Positions 11,632 through 21,800 of a stretch of 64,000 nucleotides of DNA are shown one piece after another. Made by a program: the position numbers and the translations under genes. Below the pieces are notes generated by a model that saw nothing but the letters and a program-made list of their open reading frames with translations, had not been told where the DNA came from and ran no database searches. The DNA is from Podospora pseudocomata (taxonomy: Eukaryota; Ascomycota; Sordariomycetes; Sordariales; Podosporaceae): the NCBI RefSeq assembly GCF_035222375.1, contig NW_026946366.1, positions 310,001 to 374,000 on the forward strand, written 5' to 3'. Position 1 is the stretch's first letter, and each line of letters opens with the position of its first letter.

Positions 11632-12371
11632 CTACGCTGATGATTCGGACGAGGAAGAAGGGGAGACGAGGTTGGACGAGGATTCCTCGTGGATCGTCTC
11701 TGTCAGTAACCCCTGAAGCCGAGGTTTCTGAGGGCGTTGCTTGATGGAGGCGGCGGGGATCAAAAAGTTGACTTGGTTGGAGGATGACATGACGGCTGTT
11801 GTGGCGCTGCTGTCCCAGGGGTCGTCGTCGGTTCCAAAGGATAGGGAGCTGGTGCTGTCGACCGAGCCGGGAGTAACGGGGAGGTCCATTTTTTGCTGTT
11901 TGTATGTCATGGCGCCTGGAGGTTTGTTGGGGGTGGCAGTCCGCTTAGGGGTGCTGGTGCTGGTGCTGGTGCTGGTGCTGGTGAGGGCTAGGAATTGTTC
12001 TGTGATGAACACTATGAGGGCGCCGGTTGTGAAGCCTATTACTGCTGCGTAGAGGAGCTGACGATAAAGTCAGTAGGAACCGTCAGAGATGCATAAGGAT
12101 CACGTACTAAGATGGGCAACGGCTTAAGCTCCAGAAAGATATGGATTACAATCCCGAATGGGGCTGTCGCCAAGTTGAAGACGGCTCTAGTAGGAGAGAT
12201 GATGAAGAATGAAATCACGCTCCAGATTGTCTGCAAACTCCAAATGGTGACAGTCTTGGTAATCAACCAAGGCCAATATAAGGTACCGAAGACGGTCCTG
12301 AGCAGCGTGAGACTGGTTCTCTCGGAAACGGGGGCGGTGGTGCTGTTGACGAGAACAGTGAGAGGGTCCAT
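11632..12371 (-). CDS. Membrane protein with Ser/Thr-rich tail, unknown family
   Basis: Two exons (12371-12108 and 12057-11632) joined over a GTACGT...CAG intron give 229 residues from ATG at 12371 (MDPLTVLVNSTTAPVSERTS). Several hydrophobic segments (TVFGTLYWPWLITKTVTIW, TIWSVISFFIISPTRAVF, FGIVIHIFLELKPLPI, LLYAAVIGFTTGALIVFIT) fill residues 25-105. The rest is polar, with a TSTSTSTSTS run, and ends in acidic and Ser-rich sequence. The stop TAG at 11632-11634 is in the same frame as the downstream reverse-strand frame. Function unknown; possibly the N-terminal half of one larger protein. Confidence 0.65.
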
Positions 12372-12415
12372 AGTCGAGCTACCGCAGATATAAACGAGTG
12401 TCGGAGTTGTTGTTG

Positions 12416-12449
<34 letters not shown>

Positions 12450-13059
12450 GGTGGGGGTGGTGGGTGAAATGCTACTGGATACTTCGCGGGGGCATCTTGA
12501 CAGTGGAGGTGACGGGAGATGCAGTGTAAGCGGCTGCAAAGTGTTGAGGCAAGAGCGACTACTTCTCGGAGTCCATTGCTGGTGCCTTCTCAACAGCGAC
12601 GGCGGGATGCAAATGCCATCCGAAAGTGCAGGCACGATGGGTGTCATGTGTAAGTGTGATGTCCAGAGCCTCCTTCCTTGGAATGTATGTAATCATGGGT
12701 GATGATGCACGACCGGCAGTGACGGGACAGGGGGGGCTCCTGGGCAGTGATGCAGGGGAGGGAGAACGAATTGTGGGGCAGGGCCAAGGTAACTTTTGAG
12801 ACCCCGGTATTAGCATATCGATTTGAGCTTCACATCAAGGTTTATGAAGTGAACCTTGAATTCTTATTCTCTCACCGACAAAAATATTCTGAAACCTACT
12901 TATTCGAAGCAGGAAATTCATCTGAACATTTCACTCTCAGTAGCTTAATCTTCTCAGCAAATTGAGATATATCAACTCTTCTCACCAGCGACTCAACCCA
13001 CACTCACAACCACCAGCAACATCACCACTCAACTTAACCAACCACCACCTATAACCACC
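12372..13059. other. Divergent intergenic region
   Basis: Holds the promoters of the reverse-strand membrane protein and of the POP8-like gene. A GTT/GTG triplet repeat lies at 12406-12458. The last 100 bases before the POP8 ATG are rich in CA and ACC, like a fungal 5' leader. Confidence 0.5.
12406..12458. repeat. (GTT)n-(GTG)n microsatellite
   Basis: About eight GTT units, a short interruption, then about nine GTG/GGT units, about 35 bases upstream of the membrane protein start codon at 12371. Read on that gene's strand it is a CAC/AAC-rich leader. Confidence 0.85.
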
Positions 13060-13506
13060 ATGACCGAAGCAATGGATCTCGACTCCCCTCCCCCCACCAG
13101 CACCACCTCCCTCCCCAAACCCAAAACCTCCAAACCCCTCCTCACCACCCTAACCCTCCCCACACCCCCCTTCTCCTACGCCAACCTCACTCGTCTAACC
13201 CCCTCCCCCTCCACAACCCAGCAACAGCTCGACCCCCTCCTCCTGAAATCCTACCTAACCTCCGCTTTATCTCAATTCCTCGGCCAAACCGGCGCCGCCA
13301 TCCCAATCGACATCCTCCAAGTCGGCCCTGCCTCCTCCTGGGTCCGCCTCCCCCGCCCCGACCTCGCCGCTTTCACCGCAGCAATCGCCTCATTCAGCGG
13401 TCTAAACAACGGGAAAGAAAAACTGGTGCTCAGAGTAGAGGCAGCCGGGGATTTCCTCGGGGCTCTTGTCGACAGAGGGGAGGAACGTGAGATTTGGGGA
13501 AAGTGA
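13060..13506 (+). CDS. POP8: RNase P/MRP subunit POP8-like (Pop5 fold)
   Basis: Single exon, 148 residues, ATG in context ACCACCATG. The first 45 residues are Pro/Ser/Thr-rich. The rest reads as the short alpha/beta fold of Pop5/Rpp14/Pop8 proteins: PFSYANLTRL, then a helix SYLTSALSQFLGQTGAAIPIDILQV, then GPASSWVRLPRPDLAAFTAAIAS and a final strand/helix LVLRVEAAGDFLGALV. The pattern 'ALSQFLG...AIPIDIL' with the 'WVRLPRPD' strand is what I know from fungal POP8-type proteins, which help assemble the RNA-processing enzymes RNase P and RNase MRP. Assignment rests on motif recognition only. Confidence 0.72.
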   Translation: MTEAMDLDSPPPTSTTSLPKPKTSKPLLTTLTLPTPPFSYANLTRLTPSPSTTQQQLDPLLLKSYLTSALSQFLGQTGAAIPIDILQVGPASSWVRLPRPDLAAFTAAIASFSGLNNGKEKLVLRVEAAGDFLGALVDRGEEREIWGK

Positions 13507-13971
13507 TTTCTCTTTTTGGACATGTTTGTTTTGTTCACAAAAAAGTGGGACGGCATATGGAAAGGGCAGACAGAGAGGAAGGAAACATTTTTGCGGAAAA
13601 GGGATAGCAGAGGTTGCTGTTGGAGTTGATACCCAAGTTATAGAGGCGGAAAACAGGGCGGGATGTTTACGAGGGAGAAAACAGAAAACTGTTCTCGTTC
13701 CAAAAGATCTGAATTCGATTTTTTTTTCTTTCCTTCTGTTCGGCCATGTTTATGATGCTATATAGCGAGAATATCTTCTTGCCAGTGTTGGTTTAGTCCA
13801 CCATCATCATACATTGGATATCATACCAGCCGGTCAACACCAATCAACCAGCCATGGACCCCTACCGCCCTCAAAACGCCATGCTAATGATGCTCCCCAA
13901 TTTCCCTTGCGTGAGCGGAGCCAGTCTTGTCTTCTTCGTACATGCATTTATTCTCGACTGCAACTTGTCGC
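13507..13971. other. Convergent 3' untranslated region
   Basis: Between the POP8-like and PP5 stop codons. T-rich and CAT-rich patches but no supported gene. Confidence 0.5.
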
Positions 13972-15651
13972 TTACATGAGCGAGGACATCATGCTCGAGT
14001 TGGCGTAGGCCTGCGAGATAAAACGTCAGCTTTGGTGTGTCGTAGGGTTGGGGGAAAGGAAACCTTACCATCGGCCGGATATTTGGATGAGGCACGGCAT
14101 CAAACTGTGTGAATCTAAGCTTGAGATCGGGGCCGATATTGATGAAGGCGCCCTTGTTCTCCGTCATGTCGCAGTACTTGGGCGCGGAGAAGACTGGATT
14201 CAGTGTTAACATAATGTCGGTAAAGAGAAGGGTTGAGTTGAAACATACCAGTGATGCACTTTCCATCATGCTCCTCCTCATAACCCGCCATCCTGACCTC
14301 GTGCGATCTAATAACCGCCTCCAACCCGTTCTTCTCACAGAACCTTCTGGTAACGTCCGGACCGAACTGCATACCCACACCACGCTTGCTTGGTCCACGA
14401 CCGGGCTCCGACTGAGGATCTGTCCACAACATCTCCATCATCAAACCGGCCTGGCCGGGCTGCCTCTGCTTATGCCTGTCGAGCTTCCTGATATCATCCA
14501 GCGTTACGTTGTCGTCTGAGAACAAACCGCCGTGCAGAACAAAGTATTTCTTGCCAACAAGTGTTGCCAGGGGCAGGGCAGAGAAGCTCTCAGAGAACAG
14601 CTTGAAGATCCTCTCGTTGTACTTGGCCTTGCACTCGCCCTCGAAGCCGTACACTCTGTTCATATCGTCTGTTTCGTGGTTGCCACGGTTGATGAAGAAG
14701 TTCTTGGGGCGGAGCCACTTGTTGGCGTAGAGAAGAAGGGCGATTTCGGTGGACCACGAGCCTCTGTCGACAAAGTCGCCGTTGAAGAGATACCAGTGCT
14801 TGTCGCTCGGAGTGCCGTTTATCCGGAAGAGTTCCATAAGATCAAAGTATTGACCTGTGTTTGGTCAGTGCCTGTACCCTTGATACGATACCAAAGAAGA
14901 AAACCTACCGTGTGTATCACCGCAAACTGTGAGCTCGACATCCTCAGGAATCTCCACCTCCACCATCGTAGGCTCGTCATACACCAGCTTCTTGACCGCA
15001 ATGACAATTTGGTACACATATTTCTTGTGTATGGTCTTGCCGTTCTTGAACCTCTCCGTCATGTCATCGATAAACTCTTGTGTCATTTCACTCCCTAACC
15101 TCACACCATCATACGAGTCTTCCACATGCATCGAGTCGACATCGAGTCCATCAGCAACCGATGGCTCATCCCCAACCTCGATCGCCTCGAAGAAGGCAAG
15201 TTGCCTGACGGCCTTTTGGCACTCGACAAGCTTGAGCTTGGCATCCTTATTACCAGGGTCGATCTTGACACAGGTCTGAAAGTCCTTGACGGCCTCCTTG
15301 GGCTTGAGGATGGCTACGTAGGCGGTGGCTCGGCGGTAGTAGGCCTTGATCATCCCTGGGTTCAGCTCGATGGCTTTCGTCGCGTCCCTGATCGCATAGC
15401 CGTAGGCTTCTGTCTTCATGTATGCCTATTTCACATACCAATATGCATAGGTTAGTAAAACAAAAAAAAGTGGTGACGTCGGGTTCCTGAAAGCTACCCA
15501 CCTGAGCTCTGTTTGACCAGAATGTTGGCTCCTTGTCGTTCAGCTCGATGGCCTGGGAGTAAAAGTCAATGGCGGTTGGCCAGTCATGGGCGGCAAAGGC
15601 CTTGTTTCCCTGGTTCTTCAAGGCCACGGCCTGCTCCTCTGGTGTAGCCAT
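13972..15651 (-). CDS. PPT1: Serine/threonine protein phosphatase 5 (TPR-PP5)
   Basis: Five exons on the reverse strand (15651-15502, 15425-14909, 14854-14249, 14193-14069, 14010-13972) encode 478 residues. Residues 1-120 hold three TPR repeats ([57 protein letters not shown]), which bind the Hsp90 C-terminus in this family. The metallophosphatase core follows with GDTHG, GDFVDRG, GNHE, HGG and RSHE, giving all the metal and catalytic ligands. The length matches fungal and animal PP5. The ATG at 15651 ([15 protein letters not shown]) starts the first TPR; the frame is open further upstream but that extension is not conserved-looking. The last exon is only 13 codons ([12 protein letters not shown]). 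The enzyme dephosphorylates Hsp90 co-chaperones and client proteins in cytosol and nucleus. Confidence 0.95.
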
Positions 15652-16668
15652 CTCGCCGTCCTCCTTTTCCGGTTCGGGCTGCGCTTTTCTTGACCACAGG
15701 AACATGCGCGGGGTTAGGACGAATGGGTGACAGGGCCAGAGGTTTTGTTTGGGAAAGATAGATGTATATCTAAACCGGCCGCTGGTGCTTTTCGGAAAGA
15801 GAGAATAAATCCACGGTGGCAAGCTTGCTGAAACGATAGTTTCTTCTGTCTTGCGGGAAGCGCAAATAGCAATGAATCGGAGGTGCCTGGAACGGGTCGC
15901 TGCGTGCGGTTGAGACCTGGGCGAGATCTGCAGGACCCCGCAGTATTTGCTTTTAAACGGTACTAGCGTATCATCTTATCTGATGGGTATCGATAGGCGG
16001 AGTTCAATGTATCTGGGGTGCTCTAGCGGTTTCTTCCTTGTAGGAGCATCATATTCCAGACCCATCTTCCCGACTCCGCCATCTTTTTTTGTTGTACTCT
16101 GTGCTGCTCCCTCCGACTTTCAAGATGTTGACTGTACGTCCACGGGCTTCGCCCCGTTACAGTAATGCTCCCCTGGTCGACTCAGGTTGCAAATCAAATG
16201 ACAGGGATAGCTGAATATCTATCAAGGTGCACCAGGGGACGTCTCGGCAATCATGCATTTGCCCTTTTGTCATTATGCGATAAACATTTTGATTCTGGCC
16301 ACTAGCCTTGGCGCCGACAGTCGAGTACGATGGCAAGGAGTCAAAGGACCCGGTAGTCTGGTTTGTCTGGGGAGCCACGTGCCGGTCAACGGCTAGGCCG
16401 GTCCAGTTGTGGCCTGGTCTTGACCATGAAAGTGACAGGACGGGCTCCCGTGCGGTGGCCTGGAGCCACCTTAGCTGGCCGGTTGGCGCACCATACCATT
16501 GTCTGTCGGGTCTAATAACTATATTGTCTGTATTCGCTGGTGAAATTCCCCAAGACCAGATATCTCCAACCCAAGGACCGTTGACAACTCCGTCCGGTTT
16601 TTGAAAGGATTCGATATAAAAACGCCGCGCCCTATGCATGAAGGAACGGAATATTAATATGTTCCCTG
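15652..16668. other. Intergenic, no supported gene
   Basis: Promoter side of PP5 and 3' flank of the next reverse-strand gene. A 171-codon reverse frame (16157-16672) overlaps the neighbour's last exon and has no recognisable features; I treat it as chance. Confidence 0.45.
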
Positions 16669-17223
16669 TCACCTCGACGAGTCGTCTGATGAGGACTCGT
16701 CGCTATCATCGATGAAACCTTCCTCCAAGCTACGAGGTGTTAGCATACCATCCCAAGACATCAAAGGGCCATTCCCGCTTACTCTCTGCTTAACCTCCTC
16801 GAGCTGTCAATACTGTCACCAATGTTTCCACCTCTTCCGGTAGACTCATCCACATCCTCCAGCTCTTCCCCGTCTTCTGAATCAAACGACGGCCGACCAC
16901 CAACAACGAGCCGATCAGCAAAGCCTGTACTCCACCTAGAGGTAAATATCAGGTTACTAAGGCCGCCTGTTATCCTGGCCCTGAGCGAAGATGTCTGTTC
17001 GGATAAAGTGTCTATTGGGAGGTACTGGCTGTAACGGTTTCGATAGCGTTGCCACAAGGGGTAGAGGACAAACGTCGACAGGAGGAAGAGTATCAGAGAT
17101 ATTATGGCGGGGACAACCAGCGTCTGGGAGAAAAAAATCATGTTAGTACATGTTCACTGCGAACTTGTTCTCAGAAGCTGACGGATATCTGGATACCTTG
17201 ACGGCTGAGAATGTGGCTCCCAT
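16669..17223 (-). CDS. Small single-pass membrane protein, acidic tail
   Basis: Three exons (17223-17197, 17123-16783, 16729-16669) join in frame for 142 residues starting MGATFSAVK. One strong membrane helix follows at residues 10-33 (TLVVPAIISLILFLLSTFVLYPLW), then a basic stretch (QRYRNRYSQY) that would stay on the cytosolic side, and a tail that is increasingly acidic and Ser-rich (SEDGEELEDVDES, ending DDSDESSSDDSSR). The first coding exon is only nine codons. The intron before exon 2 has a textbook TACTAAC branch site. I do not recognise the family. Confidence 0.75.
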
Positions 17224-18807
17224 GGTGTGGAGGTGTTCCAGAAGCAACAGTTGAGATTCTTCGGAGGGTGAGCTGCGTCGCAAAGTCTGAGTGTCAGGAT
17301 GCTAATGATAACCACTCCAGTTGCATACATAGAATGTGCCCGCAAGAGGCAGCGAGGCTCTGTCAATCAATCAATCCACATGTCAGAAGCAGGATGGAAA
17401 CGCGAAGCCTTGCTTGCTGCACGTCAACGAGCTCCAGCTTGGCACTCCGATTATTGTGGGGCCACGGACAATCACCCGCAACCCACCGTGCCCACCCAAC
17501 CCACAGTGGACCCTACCCGTCAGCGGCGGCGCCCGCTTTTAAGCAGCGAGGGTCTGTCTGTTCTGGCGGTTGATGAGATCCGATATGGATGTCTCTGCAC
17601 ATGCTGAGGTTGTGCAAACTACTCCTAATATGTCTCCAACTAGCACCATTTCAGCTGCCTTGAAGACAATGGTGGCGGCAATGATCCCCAAGCCCATCGG
17701 AGGCTCAGGAGCAAACGTACCGGTGGCCGTGGACAACGTATCAGGCTGATCTACCACGGACACGTCGTGGTTTATTTCCGCGCCCGTCTTTGGGCATCTT
17801 TGGTGTTCTAGTTATCCACTAGAAAGCGGGATAGCGACTCTAAGACCACCGTTGGAAATGAGCACCCCTCGTGACAAACGGGGACCAGGAAATTGCCAAC
17901 AAAAATAGACGCCTGGCGGGGTTACCTACCGAGTACCTACCTTACTCAACCGCAACTGTCACCTCCGGTCTGCTGTTGCTGCTTGCTCCTTTGGGGACAG
18001 AGTGATGAGAACAGACTCGGAAACAGAGAGCATCAAGTTGAAACAACATCTATCCCTCGCAACCACGCAACCTAGGGAGGGGGTTGGTTGAAGAAGAGGA
18101 AGGAAAAAGCGCGGGGTTGAAGAACAGGGTTCACCACCCACCCGCACAGGCCACCACATGGCCCCTGTCTGAAAATATCCAGGGGCTGATTTGGGCTAGG
18201 CCAGTTTCAGACCAGCGAACCCCCTTTGTCGACCCGTCCAGAGGCTCATCGGCTCATCGCACACTCCTCCATTCCTTATCGATTCTGAGAGATCCAGGGT
18301 GGTCCCCAGCTTCGCATTCATTTTGTTATCCAGCCCGACAGAGAGCATCCCGGAGGTGTTTTGTGTTTTCGCAGGCCTTGCATCATTCTTTCCTTTTTCA
18401 AAAGAGACACCTATCAATGTTCCTCTTCTGTATGTCCACTGCTTGAGGTTCGCTGCTGCTGCTGCTGTTGGAAAAAGCTTAATGCTAAACAGTGCCGGTT
18501 TATGCCACACAGAAAGACAACCTACCACCCCCGGCTCTGCGAATCGCGGAATACAACCCCGGCCGCTTCCCACAAGAACATGAATGATGCGATGCGCTCT
18601 TGGTTTGAGACACCGAGTCCATTGACGACGCCTTCCATCTTCTCCCGAGCCGACCCACTGCTGCCTCAGCATTGATCGAATTGCTCCAAGAGCTTCCCTT
18701 TTCCCAGTTTCCACATCTAGCTTGCTTGAGCTTCAGCCTCTAGCCGCAACCGAACGGCTGTTTCACGCCGTACCATCCATCCGGCGAACGACGACGACGA
18801 CCACACC
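17224..18807. other. Long divergent intergenic region upstream of the formin gene
   Basis: About 1.6 kb with no supported gene. It holds the promoter of the small membrane protein and a long leader of the formin gene; the last 400 bases are pyrimidine-rich, with a GCTGCTGCTGCTGCTG run near 18455. Short open frames on both strands have no domains. Confidence 0.5.
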
Positions 18808-21800
18808 ATGTCATCCCACGACAAGGCGAGGGCTTCCAGCGGGAAGGCCTCGTCCTTCTTCCACCGATCCAAGAACAAGGTCGACAAGCGAACCACGGCC
18901 AACGATGCCCAATACTTGGTCACCGACAACGACGGTGCCAGCTCTGTACACTCGCGCAGCTCGCGCCACCAACGAGAGTCCTCGGTCATCTCTCTCGATC
19001 GCCCAGACTCATCCGGCTCCGGCATCAATAACATGGCCGGAGTCATGACCACAATCCCATACGATGCCGTCCCGAGCGGCCGCCGCTCGCCCGTTCCCGT
19101 GGAATATCTCCCACAAGGCGATCAGATGCCCATTCGACTTCAACCGCACCACTTAAACAAGGCCACCAGCGATTTTCATCAGTACCCAACTTTTGATACC
19201 CCTCAGCATGCTTCTAGTCCTAACCTCAGCACACCGCGCGTGCCCGCACACGCCTCTCCGAGCATATCTAATATCACAATGGCTACCACAGGCCGCCAGG
19301 CCCAATTTCAACAATGGGGACCGCCGCGAGAGGGCGGAAGTTCCAACAATTCCCGCTACAATTCATACATGACGACCACAACCAGGAGCTCTGGAGACAA
19401 CGCAAGCATCATGTCAGGTAATACAGGATCCTACCATGACCAGGCCCAGGCCCAAGGACACAATCGCTCATCAAGAACAGCTTTGCCAAGCGCCTCTTCG
19501 CAGTCTTCCTTTTTGTCGCCGCACTCCCCCGCTCCCAGGGACGCCCGCAATACCAAGTTCCCGTCCGGATTCCAGAACAGCGACGGTTTCCAGTTTCCAA
19601 GGCCCACCGACGAATCGATCATCGAGCAAATGTTCCTTGCGCTCATGCAAAAAAGAGGATGGCACAATCTTCCGGACCAGGCCAAACGACAGATGGTGGC
19701 ATACCCAGCCGACAAGAAATGGACCCTCATCTACCAGGACCGGCTTGCCGAGTGGCAGGGCGACCAGAAACGGAGACAGACCGCCAGGACAGGTCAGTAC
19801 AGCAATGTTGATCTGACCCAGCTGCCAGACGAAGAGGGAAGCCCCGAATGGTACGTGCGCAAGGTTATGGAAAATGCGCTCGACTCGAAGGGCTTGGGCA
19901 GTTTGGAGGTCAACCTGCGGACGCAGCAGATCGGCTGGGTGAAGCGGTTTATCGAGTGCCAGGGTCAGGTTGCTTTGACGAACGTGCTGCTCAAGATCAA
20001 CCGGAGGACGGTCAACGGCCCGACTCAGGACTCTGGAAAGGGCGACAAGAACCTCGACAAGGAGTACGACATTGTCAAGTGCCTCAAGGCGTTGATGAAC
20101 AACAAGTTTGGGGCGGAAGATGCGCTGGCCCACCAGCAGGTCCTTGTGGCCTTGGTTGTGTCTCTGATATCGCCTCGGCTGACGACCCGGAAGCTGGTCA
20201 GCGAAGTGTTGACCTTTTTGTGCCATTGGAACGAGGGCAAGGGGCAGCTCAAGGTGATTGAGGCGATGGACGTGGTCAAGAATCAGCAAGGAGAAAACGG
20301 GAGGTTTGATGCCTGGATGCGCCTTGTGGAGGTCACCATTGATGGGCGGGGCAAGATGGGCAGCTTGGTCGGCGCGAGCGAGGAGGTGCGCAGCGGTGGC
20401 ATCGGCATGGAGAATCTGCTGATGGAATACGCCGTGGCCACGCTCATCTTGATCAACATGTTCATCGACGCCCCTGAAAAGGACCTCCAGATGCGTGTGC
20501 ATATCCGTGCGCAGTTTACGGCATGCGGCATCAAGCGGATGCTGAACAAGATGGAGGCGTTTCAGTACGACCTCATCGACAAGCAGATCGAGAGGTTCCG
20601 AACCAACGAGGCCATTGACTATGAGGATATGTTTGAGAGGGAGAACAGCAGTATCAAGGACAGCGTGGAGGGGGAAGTCAGGGACCTCAATGACCCAGTA
20701 CAGATTGTTGACGCTATTCAGCAGCGGCTGAAGGGGAGTAAAACGCAGGATTACTTCATCTCGGCTTTGCAGCATTTGCTTCTAATCAGGGAGAATGATG
20801 GCGAGGAACGGTTGCGCATGTTCCAGCTGGTGGATGCCATGTTGAGTTATGTGGCTATGGATCGGCGTTTGCCGGATATGGACCTGAAGCAAAGCCTGAA
20901 TTTTACTGTGCAAAATCTTCTCGACAAGCTGCATACCGACTCGGAAGCTCGACAGGCTTTCGATGAAGCTACTGAGCAACGGCGCATTGCCGAGGCTGCC
21001 CTGGCAGAGCGCGATGAGCTTAGAGAAAGGATAGCGATGGGCGCCGATGGCCTCGTGGCCAAGCTTCAGAAGCAGATTGATGAACAGGCCAGGTTTATCG
21101 ATGCTCAAAGACGACAGGCCGAGGGTCTCAAGTCTGAGATGGATAACCTCCAGACGCTCAGAGCGAAGGAGGCCCAGCGTTACGAGTTGGAAACACGCGA
21201 GCTGTATCTCATGCTTCGCGATGCCCAGGATGTTGCTGCTTCCAACGCTGCCAAGGGTAACAAGCTCGGGGAGGAGGATCCAGCTGCCATGCAGGGCATT
21301 TTGGATCGCGAGAGGCTCATGAGCCGTCTTCAGATGCAGCTTGAGCGGCAAAAGACGGTGTATAAGCTGGAAGGCAGAGTCTGGGGAGAGTCTGTGGGTC
21401 CATCAGACAGACTACGTGCTCTGCGTGAGGAGATGGATGGCTTTGGCGGTGCGTCTGATCATCCTGACGGTCCCGCTCCCAGAGACTTCACCAATAGCAT
21501 GCTCGGCAGTGTCAAGAGGTCAACCAGGATACCGCGGAAACCTCTTGGACCTCGTGGTGAGCGGCAAGCGACAGAGGATGACGTACTGGAAGAGGATATC
21601 GATGAGGAAGATGATGCCATCATTATCGAGAAGCCTCGCCTGGTTGAGTACAAGCGGCCTGTATTGGATCCCAAGAAGGCTGCTGGCATGTTCAACGAGC
21701 TCCAGGGCAAGGTGCAGCGATACGATGCCAGTGACTCCGAAGACAACGATGGCATCACTACCGGTCCCTCCCATCCAAGCTTGGAGGCACAGGCTCCTGC

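Noticed and set aside
15652-15822. In-frame upstream extension of PP5 (MPPWIYSLFPKS...)
   Set aside because: The ATG at 15651 already starts the TPR domain; the extension has no conserved pattern and looks like leader sequence.
16157-16672. 171-codon reverse frame behind the small membrane protein
   Set aside because: Overlaps the end of the last exon of that gene, no recognisable motif, no clear splice or start context.
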